64,000 nt of DNA from the NCBI RefSeq assembly GCF_003014475.1, contig NZ_PYGJ01000004.1:225048-289047 (forward strand), written 5' to 3'. Shown piece by piece: positions 9,236 through 17,799 of the stretch (within the stretch, counting starts at the first letter, position 1; each line of letters begins with the position of its first letter). The notes beneath the pieces were generated by a model. That model was given only the letters and a program-made list of their open reading frames with translations, was not told the origin of the DNA and did not search any database. Both the position numbers and the translations under genes were made by a program. The DNA comes from Shimia abyssi. GTDB taxonomy: Bacteria > Pseudomonadota > Alphaproteobacteria > Rhodobacterales > Rhodobacteraceae.

Positions 9236-9991
9236 CTACTCTGGTGCGATCTCGACCAGCCAATCAGCAAACTCTGTGCACATTACAATCTCGGCATACT
9301 GTGGATCGTAGAACGCGTTGGCCTCCTCGCAGGGGATAACAGACACCCGCAAAGTCTCTGGCAGACGGAATTCCATGTTCAGCGCCGCAATCTCGTCAGA
9401 GATCAGATCAAGCGTCAGCTGCCCGCCGTCTGAAACAACATCCACATCATGCATCTGGATCGATTTGCCCCCCTTGGGATGCGTCACCTCGTCCAGCGCG
9501 CGCCCCCAGCTGTCAGCGGCCTGCTCATATTCATCCGGACAGTATTCTGCCCGATCCTGCGGCAAACCCAAATCTTGGGCCACGTCATCCCGCTCATCAG
9601 GGTTCGCACCGTAAAATATGCACACCAGATTATAATAGCGCTGCAAATCTGGGCCGTGCACATCCCAGAACGCGACGTCCCCCGTGTTCTCCGCCTCGCC
9701 CAGAAATCCAAAGGCTGTGTCATACGCCAATTGAACCGCGGTGTCCTCTTCATAAAATGCGTCGATCAGGAACACAGACAATACATCCGCCGCATCCTCT
9801 TCTTGACCAAAAATAGGAAGGCCCAGAATGTCGATCAGCGCATGTCCCAGTTCATGATAGAAAATGCCAAGAAGGTTGCTTTCGACATAGCCAAGAACTT
9901 CGTCCGGCGTCTTGTCAAACTCGACCTCGGCGCGGGCGGGCGTCGCCAGCGCATAGGCCATGGCTATCAGTACAAGGAACTTATTGATCAT
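9236..9991 (-). CDS. Exported DUF4344 family putative metallopeptidase
   Basis: 251 residues with a signal peptide (MINKFLVLIAMAYALATPARA). A zinc-peptidase motif HELGHALID is near residue 46, followed by an acidic stretch GQEEDAADVLSVF whose Glu/Asp could be the third ligand. This fits the DUF4344 group of HExxH-like periplasmic proteins; here the motif is HELGH, keeping the catalytic Glu. Substrate unknown. It is 7 bp from the mesaconyl-CoA hydratase gene, same strand, so the two could share a transcript. Confidence 0.8.
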   Translation of the reverse strand: MINKFLVLIAMAYALATPARAEVEFDKTPDEVLGYVESNLLGIFYHELGHALIDILGLPIFGQEEDAADVLSVFLIDAFYEEDTAVQLAYDTAFGFLGEAENTGDVAFWDVHGPDLQRYYNLVCIFYGANPDERDDVAQDLGLPQDRAEYCPDEYEQAADSWGRALDEVTHPKGGKSIQMHDVDVVSDGGQLTLDLISDEIAALNMEFRLPETLRVSVIPCEEANAFYDPQYAEIVMCTEFADWLVEIAPE

Positions 9992-9998
9992 GCACCGA

Positions 9999-11030
9999 TC
10001 AAACTGGCATCAGTGCCCAGTAGTCAAGATCAAGCAAAACGTCCGGCAAGTATTTTCCATCGTCTCCGCGCAATTCAAATGGCGCGCCACCGCGTGTCGC
10101 CACCAGCCGCAACCGGATCGCGCCAACACCTGGCGCGCTGGTCTCGGCCTTGTCCAGTACTTCGGACCACGCTTTGACCGTTAGCCCGGAAAATGCCGGG
10201 TTGGCATGGGCCCCACCGTTCAGGCCGACAATCATCTGCGCATTGGCCAGCCCATTAAAGCTCAGCGCGCGGGCCAGCGAGATAATATGACCGCCGTAAA
10301 TCAGCCGTTGCCCATCGGGTCGGAACGTCGCGTCAAAATGCACCTTGGCGGTGTTTTGCCACAACCGCGTCGCCATCATATGCTCGGCTTCTTCCAGCGT
10401 CACACCGTCGACGTGGTCAATGGTTTCACCAATCTCATAGTCACCCCAGCGATGCGTCTCACCTGCTTGCGCAAAGTCGTAGTTGGTGAAATCCAACCCC
10501 TCAGGGATCACCAGATCCTTGGGATCCATCACTTTGGCCAGCTCTGGCACGACGGCCTCTGGCGCGGGCGCGTCCACGTCACGTTTACGCACCATGACCC
10601 AACGCACATATTCCATGACCACTTCGTCGCGCTGGTTCGTACCACGTGTACGCACGTAAACCACCCCGGTTTTACCGTTGGAATTCTGCTTGAGCCCAAT
10701 CACCTCGGACGAGGACCGCAGCGTATCGCCGGCATAAACTGGTTTTAACCAGCGTCCTTCGCCGTAACCGAGATTGGCCACGGCATTCAGCGAAACATCC
10801 GGAACGGTTTTACCAAACACCACGTGAAACGCTGCCAGATCATCCAACGGAGCAGCAGGCAGGCCACTGGCGCGTGCAAACTCATCCGAAGAATAAAGCG
10901 CATGGCGCGCCGGATAGAGCGCGTGATACAGCGCCCGCTCCCCTGCCCCAACAGTGCGAGGAACGGCGTGCTCGATCACCTGCCCCAGAGTGTAGTCTTC
11001 AAAAAACCGGCCCGGATTGGTCTTGGCCAT
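9999..11030 (-). CDS. mch: Mesaconyl-CoA hydratase (MaoC family)
   Basis: 343 residues, the length of Rhodobacter-type mesaconyl-CoA hydratase, built of two MaoC-like hot-dog halves. The N-terminus GRFFEDYTLGQVIEHAVPRT is characteristic, as are the first-half stretch LAAFHVVFGKTVPDVSLNAV and the second-half RLIYGGHIISLARALSFNGL. The enzyme interconverts mesaconyl-C1-CoA and beta-methylmalyl-CoA in the ethylmalonyl-CoA pathway for acetyl-CoA assimilation. Its neighbourhood (malyl-CoA thioesterase, mdh, sdh) matches that of R. sphaeroides as I remember it. The next gene upstream (DUF1737) ends directly at its start. Confidence 0.9.
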   Translation of the reverse strand: MAKTNPGRFFEDYTLGQVIEHAVPRTVGAGERALYHALYPARHALYSSDEFARASGLPAAPLDDLAAFHVVFGKTVPDVSLNAVANLGYGEGRWLKPVYAGDTLRSSSEVIGLKQNSNGKTGVVYVRTRGTNQRDEVVMEYVRWVMVRKRDVDAPAPEAVVPELAKVMDPKDLVIPEGLDFTNYDFAQAGETHRWGDYEIGETIDHVDGVTLEEAEHMMATRLWQNTAKVHFDATFRPDGQRLIYGGHIISLARALSFNGLANAQMIVGLNGGAHANPAFSGLTVKAWSEVLDKAETSAPGVGAIRLRLVATRGGAPFELRGDDGKYLPDVLLDLDYWALMPV

Positions 11031-11234
11031 TTACTGCTCTCCCAGTTTGATCTCCGGGCTGTAGTCTCCCTCAACCTCCTTCACCACGGATTGACCGCAG
11101 CGCATCACACCGGCGGCGTGATCCCAGGTTTGGGTGGGGGAGCCATACAGCTCCCAGCCCTTGTTTAGCGCGTCCGTCACCTTGTGACAAAACGCCGACG
11201 TGTCCTCTTCGGACAGAAAACGATAAAGTTTCAT
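11031..11234 (-). CDS. DUF1737 domain-containing small protein
   Basis: 67 residues from the ATG at 11234, starting MKLYRFLSEEDTSAFCHKV. The DUF1737 pattern is ALNKGWELYGSPTQTW (about residues 24-39), a small two-strand/helix module. The stop abuts the mch start, so translation is probably coupled. An upstream in-frame start would add 19 residues of unrelated sequence overlapping the nnrU gene and is unlikely. No function is established for the family. Confidence 0.85.
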   Translation of the reverse strand: MKLYRFLSEEDTSAFCHKVTDALNKGWELYGSPTQTWDHAAGVMRCGQSVVKEVEGDYSPEIKLGEQ

Positions 11235-11244
11235 GCTTAAGACC

Positions 11245-11793
11245 TCACCCCGGAAACACTGGATAGCCCAGCCACCCGTGCACAAATCCAATGATCGCCA
11301 TCAAAATCAGCGACGCGACCAGAAACATGCCGTCCTTGGCAATTGTGCCGGTTTCCGTCGGCGTCCAGTCCGGCTCGGATTTGTTGATCAACATCACTTC
11401 GACCAAGGCCCACACGAACAGCCCACCAAACAGGATGACCGACGCCAGATCGCCATTCACCAGCAAATGCGCAAACGCCCAGGCGCGAAAACCGGCAAGT
11501 TGCGGATGACGCACATTATTGAACAGCTTACCTTTGCGTGGCGCCGGGCTCATCAGGAACAGCGCAATCAGCACCAGCAAGTTGTTGACGTGCAGCGTCC
11601 AGCTTGGCGGGTACCAAAGGTCGACAGTTGGCGACATGCGATAGCCAAAGATCATCGCCAACACACCTGCAACGATAATGACCGTTGAAACCATACGCGC
11701 GCGGCTTCCTAGCCCTTCGTGCACCGCAGGCAAAGCCCGTTTCCACAAATGTCCTGCAATCCACAGCAGAACCCCCAGCACCAGCAATGTCAT
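11245..11793 (-). CDS. NnrU family membrane protein
   Basis: 182 residues with five or so transmembrane helices. NnrU/isoprenylcysteine methyltransferase-like features are the FNNVRHPQLAGFRAWAFAHL segment (about 91-110), with its conserved RHP motif, and the LFVWALVEV helix. NnrU was named for its link to nitric oxide metabolism in Rhodobacter, but family members also occur apart from denitrification genes, as here. It sits between DUF1737 (10 bp) and the malyl-CoA thioesterase gene on the same strand. Confidence 0.85.
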   Translation of the reverse strand: MTLLVLGVLLWIAGHLWKRALPAVHEGLGSRARMVSTVIIVAGVLAMIFGYRMSPTVDLWYPPSWTLHVNNLLVLIALFLMSPAPRKGKLFNNVRHPQLAGFRAWAFAHLLVNGDLASVILFGGLFVWALVEVMLINKSEPDWTPTETGTIAKDGMFLVASLILMAIIGFVHGWLGYPVFPG

Positions 11794-11827
11794 TTCGCTC
11801 TCCTATAAGATGGCTTTGAGACCAGCC

Positions 11828-12682
11828 TTACTCTGCCAGAGCCGCGATTGCATCCGCCTTTGCAAGAATTTCACGCGCCGTGACCACGTGCAGGTTCTCA
11901 ACAATCTTGCCATCCACCACGGCCACGCCTTGCCCGCTGGCCTCGCATTCTTCAAACGCGGCAATTTGACGGCGGGACAGATCAATCTCTGCCTCTGACG
12001 GAGCAAACGCCGTGTTGGCCACATCGACCTGCGCCGGGTGGATCAATGTCTTACCATCAAACCCCATGTCACGCCCTTGGTCGCATTCCACCTTCAGGCC
12101 GTCCGCATCCTTAAATGCGTTATACACACCATCAACAATCACGATCCCTTCAGCCTTGGCCGCCAACAGGCAAAGCCCTAGCCCCGCCATCATCGGCAAC
12201 CGGTCCGGGCGGAAACGAGTTTGCAATTCTTTGGCCAAATCGTTTGTGCCCATCACAAACCCGGTCAGCTGCGGATAGGCCGCGATTTCCGCAGCATTCA
12301 GCATGGCGCGCGGGGTCTCCATCATCGCCCAGATCGGCTTGCCTCCAATCAGTGCGGTCAGCGCATCCAATTGCTCTGTGCTTTCGACCTTGGGCAACAA
12401 AACGGCGTCGCAATCCATTTCTGCGGCGGCGCGTGCGTCGGCCTCGCCCCATTGCGTGTCTAACCCATTGATCCGCACGACGCGCATCCGATTGCCATAA
12501 CCGCCTTGCGCCAACGCGGCTTTCAACGTTGCGCGCGCATTTTCTTTCTCATCCGGGGCAACTGCATCTTCAAGGTCAAAGATGATTGCATCCACCGGCA
12601 GGTTGCGGGCCTTATCCAAGGCCCGGTCCTTGGAACCAGGAATATAAAGAACCGAACGATAAGGGCGCGCGCGCTGATCCAT
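11828..12682 (-). CDS. mcl2: HpcH/HpaI-family CoA-ester lyase, probable (3S)-malyl-CoA thioesterase
   Basis: 284 residues from the ATG at 12682, chosen because GGAG precedes it and the family N-terminus MDQRARPYRSVLYIPGSKD starts there; longer versions add unrelated residues. TIM-barrel motifs: DAIIFDLEDAVAPDEK (about 30-45), VVRINGLDTQWG (about 69), LLPKVES (about 96), PRAMLNAAEIA and MGTNDLAKEL. Length and N-terminus fit the thioesterase paralogue (Mcl2) rather than the longer malyl-CoA lyase Mcl1. With Mch it belongs to the ethylmalonyl-CoA/glyoxylate route, hydrolysing malyl-CoA to malate. An L-malyl-CoA lyase activity is the alternative. Confidence 0.82.
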   Translation of the reverse strand: MDQRARPYRSVLYIPGSKDRALDKARNLPVDAIIFDLEDAVAPDEKENARATLKAALAQGGYGNRMRVVRINGLDTQWGEADARAAAEMDCDAVLLPKVESTEQLDALTALIGGKPIWAMMETPRAMLNAAEIAAYPQLTGFVMGTNDLAKELQTRFRPDRLPMMAGLGLCLLAAKAEGIVIVDGVYNAFKDADGLKVECDQGRDMGFDGKTLIHPAQVDVANTAFAPSEAEIDLSRRQIAAFEECEASGQGVAVVDGKIVENLHVVTAREILAKADAIAALAE

Positions 12683-12975
12683 GAACTTACTCCGCAATAA
12701 TGTTGCGCGGAATGAGCCATTAATTGATAAAAAGTTCAAGCCCAAAAATGCCGCAGCGCAGAGAAAGCACGCCCGAACGCGCCATTAACTTATATTTTTC
12801 GCCTTTGGCGCGATGATTTTCATATCGAACCAAGCGGGAGGTCCGGGTCGGGTGGCACCGATAACCGGGGATAATCAAGCGTTCGATCCAACTTGCAATC
12901 CGGGGCCGCGCCGCCTTCGGGCCTGTCTGGCCCGGTCGCCACCGTGGCGCGCTCCGCATTTGAAAGGACAGACAG

Positions 12976-13293
12976 ATGAAACGCAAACTTCTGACAATGA
13001 CGTTCGGGCTTGGCCTCATGACGTTGGGTGCTGACCTGGTTCAGGCGCAAAATGCTCGGCAATGTGGTCCGCGCGATGTTGTGGTTCAACGGCTGGCGGA
13101 CGGCTTTGGCGAAACCCGCCAAGCGCTCGGGTTGGGCACTCAGGGTGCCGTGGTGGAGGTGTTTGCCTCTGAGGCATCAGGCAGCTGGACCATAACGGTC
13201 ACATATCCAAACGGCGCGACCTGCCTTGTCGCCAGCGGGCAGGCTTTCGAAACTCTTGCCGAAGCACTGCCCCCCAAAGGCGATGGTGCCTGA
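12976..13293 (+). CDS. Small exported protein of unknown function
   Basis: 105 residues. The signal peptide MKRKLLTMTFGLGLMTLGAD ends near VQAQ. The mature part has two cysteines (ARQCGPRDVV and ATCLVASGQ) that could pair. Segments such as RLADGFGETRQALGLG and SGSWTITVTYPNG occur in similar small periplasmic proteins of Rhodobacteraceae, but I know no function. AAAGGACAG lies upstream of the ATG. It is a single gene between the divergent mcl2 and the convergent SHOCT lipoprotein. Confidence 0.75.
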   Translation: MKRKLLTMTFGLGLMTLGADLVQAQNARQCGPRDVVVQRLADGFGETRQALGLGTQGAVVEVFASEASGSWTITVTYPNGATCLVASGQAFETLAEALPPKGDGA

Positions 13294-13417
13294 CACCGCC
13301 TTGCTACGCGGATGTCCGCGCGTGAGATTGCCTCAAAAACGACTCTGCCCGCCAGCATCGGCAGGCAGAATCACCCCTTCGCGCGCTTTCATGCGCGCGC
13401 CATATTCCGGTTTCTGA

Positions 13418-13621
13418 TTACTTGCGGTCCAGAATTTTTTCACGTTGGTCCTTGTATTCCTTTTCGCTTAGCAACCCGTCGGCATACGCTTTCTCCAGCG
13501 CTGCAAGCTCATCGCCCACCGTCGTCGCCGCAACGGTATTTTCGGTCGTGCTGTTGCCACATGCAGATAAGCTTGCCCCCAGAAAAGCCACGACAAGCAA
13601 GGATTTCAAAGCCAGTTTCAT
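13418..13621 (-). CDS. SHOCT-domain lipoprotein
   Basis: 67 residues. A lipoprotein signal peptide MKLALKSLLVVAFLGASLSACG has the lipobox LSAC with Cys at residue 21. The C-terminal LAALEKAYADGLLSEKEYKD is the short SHOCT oligomerisation helix pair. Probably an outer- or inner-membrane-anchored small protein; partner unknown. Convergent with the preceding small exported protein and divergent from mdh. Confidence 0.8.
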   Translation of the reverse strand: MKLALKSLLVVAFLGASLSACGNSTTENTVAATTVGDELAALEKAYADGLLSEKEYKDQREKILDRK

Positions 13622-13731
13622 ATGTTCACTACCCTAATCAAATGTGTGTTCACGCCGAACCTAACCAGCAAATTTGAGACGGGCAAGAATACTCATTCTA
13701 ACGAAAACTATTTTGTTTTCACCCTGGGTAA

Positions 13732-14793
<1,062 letters not shown>

Positions 14794-14816
14794 GCCACTT
14801 AAACAAACGACCTATC

Positions 14817-14844
14817 AAGCCCGCCTTATGGCGGGCTTTTTGTT
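14817..14844 (+). terminator. Rho-independent terminator of mdh
   Basis: AAGCCCGCC TTAT GGCGGGCTT followed by TTTGTTT, 23 bp after the mdh stop. A 9-bp stem with a 4-base loop and T tract on the plus strand. Confidence 0.93.
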
Positions 14845-15135
14845 TAAGCAGGACAGGTTCGGCAAAAGTCGACTTGCGCATTCGACAACACATTCCGGTT
14901 GGCGTTCGCTAATACCCATTTTTTCTGCTCAAATCGATTCAGACCATATCGGTTAAAAAGCACATGAGTCGCACATCGCACCGCAGCGTTAGCGCCACCT
15001 GTGCAGATTTGTGATCACAGCTAGAAAAAGTGTGATCACAAAAACCAATTATTTACCCAACATCCCAAAAAACGCTTAATAGACTGGTAAAACTGTGCCA
15101 GAACCAATCCAACCGCAGCAAGATGGGACAGTTCA
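14845..15135. other. mdh-sucC intergenic region, promoter of the suc operon
   Basis: No gene is seen. The region holds the twin GTGATCACA sites (15011-15040) and an A/T-rich stretch just after them (CCAATTATTTACCC), with the sucC ribosome site at the end. The sucC promoter is expected between about 15000 and 15110. Confidence 0.5.
15011..15040. promoter_or_regulatory. Twin GTGATCACA palindromes upstream of sucC
   Basis: GTGATCACA at 15011-15019 and 15032-15040 (21 bp start to start), 96-125 bp before the sucC ATG. The first is followed by GCT and the second by AAAAACC, as in the sdhC element at 8330-8358. This indicates a shared TCA-cycle operator. The regulator is unknown. Confidence 0.7.
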
Positions 15136-16329
15136 ATGAACATCCATGAATACCAGGCGAAGGCACTCCTTCGTTCTTACGGCGCCCCTGTTTCCGAAGG
15201 CCGCCCCGTCACCAGAGCCGAAGACGCAAAAACCGCAGCAGGCGAACTTGACGGCCCGCTTTGGGTTGTCAAAGCGCAAATCCACGCAGGTGGCCGCGGC
15301 AAGGGCACGTTCAAAGAAGCCGATGCCGGCGAAAAAGGCGGTGTGCGCCTGACCAAATCGGTCGAAGAAGCTGCTGAAGAAGCCAAGAAAATGCTGGGTC
15401 GCACCCTTGTGACCCACCAGACAGGCCCAGCTGGCAAACAGGTCAACCGCATTTACATCGAGGCCGGATCTGGCATCGAAAGCGAACTCTACCTCGCGCT
15501 GTTGGTCGATCGCCAGACATCGCGGGTTTCATTTGTCTGCTCGACCGAGGGTGGCATGGATATCGAAGAAGTCGCCGCCGCAACGCCTGAGAAAATCCTG
15601 TCCTTCTCTGTTGATCCCGCGACCGGCTATCAGGCGTATCATGGTCGCCGCATCGCGTTCTCCCTCGGCCTCAAGGGCGCGCAGGTCAAGCAATGTGTCA
15701 AACTGATGGGCCAGCTCTATACAGCCTTCATGGAAAAAGACATGGAGATGCTGGAAATCAACCCACTGATCGTTGCGGATGACGGCAACCTCAAAGTGCT
15801 GGACGCCAAGGTCGGCTTTGACGGCAACGCGGTTTACCGCCACCCCGACATCGCTGAACTGCGCGACACAACCGAAGAAGACCCCAAAGAGCTCGAGGCG
15901 TCGAAATACGACCTGAATTACATCGCTCTGGACGGTGAAATCGGCTGCATGGTGAACGGCGCGGGCCTCGCGATGGCCACCATGGATATCATCAAGCTCT
16001 ATGGCGCAGAGCCTGCCAACTTCCTCGACGTTGGTGGCGGCGCGACCAAAGAGAAAGTGACCGAAGCGTTCAAGATCATCACTTCGGACCCGCAGGTCAA
16101 AGGCATCTTGGTCAATATCTTCGGTGGCATCATGCGCTGTGACGTCATTGCCGAGGGCGTTGTCGCCGCGGTGAAAGAGGTGGGCCTCAAGGTTCCGTTG
16201 GTTGTGCGCCTCGAAGGCACTAACGTCGAGGCCGGGAAAGAGATCATCAACACTTCCGGTCTTGATGTGATCGCTGCCGACAACCTGTCGGATGGCGCGG
16301 AGAAAATCGTGAAAGCAGTGAAAGGGTAA
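15136..16329 (+). CDS. sucC: Succinyl-CoA synthetase beta subunit (ADP-forming)
   Basis: 397 residues, standard length. It starts [19 protein letters not shown] with an ATP-grasp domain following ([13 protein letters not shown] at about 42-54). [11 protein letters not shown] is near 204 and the C-terminal CoA-ligase domain has [13 protein letters not shown] and [10 protein letters not shown] (about 330). With SucD it makes ATP and succinate from succinyl-CoA. First gene of the suc cluster. Confidence 0.98.
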   Translation: MNIHEYQAKALLRSYGAPVSEGRPVTRAEDAKTAAGELDGPLWVVKAQIHAGGRGKGTFKEADAGEKGGVRLTKSVEEAAEEAKKMLGRTLVTHQTGPAGKQVNRIYIEAGSGIESELYLALLVDRQTSRVSFVCSTEGGMDIEEVAAATPEKILSFSVDPATGYQAYHGRRIAFSLGLKGAQVKQCVKLMGQLYTAFMEKDMEMLEINPLIVADDGNLKVLDAKVGFDGNAVYRHPDIAELRDTTEEDPKELEASKYDLNYIALDGEIGCMVNGAGLAMATMDIIKLYGAEPANFLDVGGGATKEKVTEAFKIITSDPQVKGILVNIFGGIMRCDVIAEGVVAAVKEVGLKVPLVVRLEGTNVEAGKEIINTSGLDVIAADNLSDGAEKIVKAVKG

Positions 16330-16333
16330 GATC

Positions 16334-16471
16334 ATGCGGAAAGCGTTTGTCATGGCACTATTGGGTTTCAGCACACTCTTCGTGGCCGCATGTGGCCAGA
16401 ACGAGTCGTTGCCAGTTCGGACCACACCTCAGGCCGCAGACCCGGTTAGCCCCCCCTCTTCGATCAACTAA
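16334..16471 (+). CDS. 45-residue lipoprotein encoded between sucC and sucD
   Basis: A short gene starting four bases after the sucC stop. It encodes MRKAFVMALLGFSTLFVAAC followed by a 25-residue mature tail rich in Pro, Ser and Thr that ends PPSSIN. The lipobox VAAC with Cys at residue 20 is typical, and the hydrophobic core and basic start (RK) are as expected for signal peptidase II substrates. The spacing suggests cotranslation with sucC. It is below the length cut-off of many gene finders. I do not recognise a family; many Rhodobacteraceae carry such tiny lipoproteins in operons. Confidence 0.65.
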   Translation: MRKAFVMALLGFSTLFVAACGQNESLPVRTTPQAADPVSPPSSIN

Positions 16472-16652
16472 GTTTGCGATGATTTTCTCCAAGGCGCCTG
16501 GGTCGCCTTGGGGGCACGTTCATCTCACAGTTGGTCCGAAATGGGATCCGCCACGGAACAAACCTGCTTGGGCTTGAAACAGCTCAGGTCTTTTCGCAGC
16601 CCTTTCGAAACATCCGCGCCTCGCTGCGCGACACAAAACAAGGAAAGCCAAT

Positions 16653-17534
16653 ATGGCCATTCTCGTAAACGAAAACACCAAGGTTATCTGTCAGGGCCTC
16701 ACCGGCTCGCAGGGCACCTTCCACTCTGAACAAGCCATTGCCTATGGCACTAAAATGGTCGGCGGTGTGACACCAGGCAAAGGTGGCATGGAGCATCTGG
16801 GCCTGCCAGTGTTTGACTCGGTACACGACGCCAAAGCAAAAACCGAAGCTAACGCCAGCGTGATCTACGTACCACCCCCCTTTGCGGCGGACTCGATCCT
16901 CGAAGCAATTGATGCGGAAATGGAACTGATCGTTTGTATCACCGAAGGCATTCCGGTGCTGGACATGATGCGCGTTCAGCGCGCCCTCGAAGGTAGCGCA
17001 AGCCGCCTGATCGGCCCAAACTGCCCCGGTGTGATCACCCCAGACGCCTGCAAAATCGGCATTATGCCCGGTCACATTCACAAACGCGGGAGCGTGGGTG
17101 TTGTCTCCCGCTCGGGTACCCTAACGTACGAAGCTGTGAAACAGACCGCAGACATCGGCCTAGGCCAATCGACCGCCGTCGGCATCGGTGGTGACCCCAT
17201 CAAGGGCACCGAACACATCGACGTGCTCGACATGTTCCTGTCGGATGACGAGACGCAGTCGATCATCATGATCGGCGAAATCGGTGGGTCCGCGGAGGAA
17301 GAAGCCGCCGAATTCCTCGCCAACGAGCGCAAGAAAGGCCGCTGGAAACCGACCGCTGGCTTTATCGCAGGCCGCACGGCCCCTCCCGGCCGCCGCATGG
17401 GCCACGCCGGTGCCATCGTCGCTGGTGGTAAAGGTGGTGCAGAAGACAAGATCGAAGCCATGAAAGAAGCAGGCATTGTTGTCGCTGACAGCCCGGCGGG
17501 CCTCGGTGAAGCTGTGCTGAAAGCCATCGGCTAA
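16653..17534 (+). CDS. sucD: Succinyl-CoA synthetase alpha subunit
   Basis: 293 residues. The N-terminal CoA-binding Rossmann domain contains [17 protein letters not shown] (about 13-29). [10 protein letters not shown] is near 124 and the phosphorylated His lies in the [13 protein letters not shown] loop (about 249-261). It is the partner of SucC. AAGGAAAGCC precedes the ATG. About 180 bp separate it from the small lipoprotein gene. Confidence 0.98.
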   Translation: MAILVNENTKVICQGLTGSQGTFHSEQAIAYGTKMVGGVTPGKGGMEHLGLPVFDSVHDAKAKTEANASVIYVPPPFAADSILEAIDAEMELIVCITEGIPVLDMMRVQRALEGSASRLIGPNCPGVITPDACKIGIMPGHIHKRGSVGVVSRSGTLTYEAVKQTADIGLGQSTAVGIGGDPIKGTEHIDVLDMFLSDDETQSIIMIGEIGGSAEEEAAEFLANERKKGRWKPTAGFIAGRTAPPGRRMGHAGAIVAGGKGGAEDKIEAMKEAGIVVADSPAGLGEAVLKAIG

Positions 17535-17611
17535 CGCCGAGAACACGCCCCGGGCATTGTCCGGGGCCCAAAGCGGAGCTCACGGGCACCCCCCGTGAAG
17601 AAACGAGCAAA

Positions 17612-17767
17612 ATGGCCAACGCCATTGAACATTTTCCAGCGGATCCATCCGCCCGTGACAAAAAATATGTGACGTGCGCCGCCGGCATATTGTGCCCATT
17701 TCTTCCGCTTGACGCATTTCGGCTGTTCCGTGCCACGGGCCAGCCAATCCACCTCGGCCCAAACTAA
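17612..17767 (+). CDS. Possible 51-residue ORF between sucD and sucA
   Basis: An ATG-started frame of 51 residues (MANAIEHFPADPSARDKKYV at the N-terminus, two cysteines in TCAAGILCPF) in the 265-bp gap between sucD and sucA. The ribosome site is weak. It could simply be chance; two GC-rich inverted repeats (around 17549-17567 and 17581-17597) lie just upstream. Included as a candidate only. Confidence 0.25.
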   Translation: MANAIEHFPADPSARDKKYVTCAAGILCPFLPLDAFRLFRATGQPIHLGPN

Positions 17768-17799
17768 TACGGTCCTAACCCTGACGAGGTACCATCATC

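Noticed and set aside
13340..13380. Weak inverted repeat TCTGCC...GGCAGA between two convergent small genes
   Set aside because: Short stem and no T tract; may be chance.
15529..16425. 298-residue frame antisense to sucC
   Set aside because: Shadow of the sucC reading frame in a biased gene.
17549..17597. GC-rich inverted repeats after sucD as terminators
   Set aside because: They lack T tracts and sucA follows in the same direction, so I do not claim termination; mentioned only with the small ORF.
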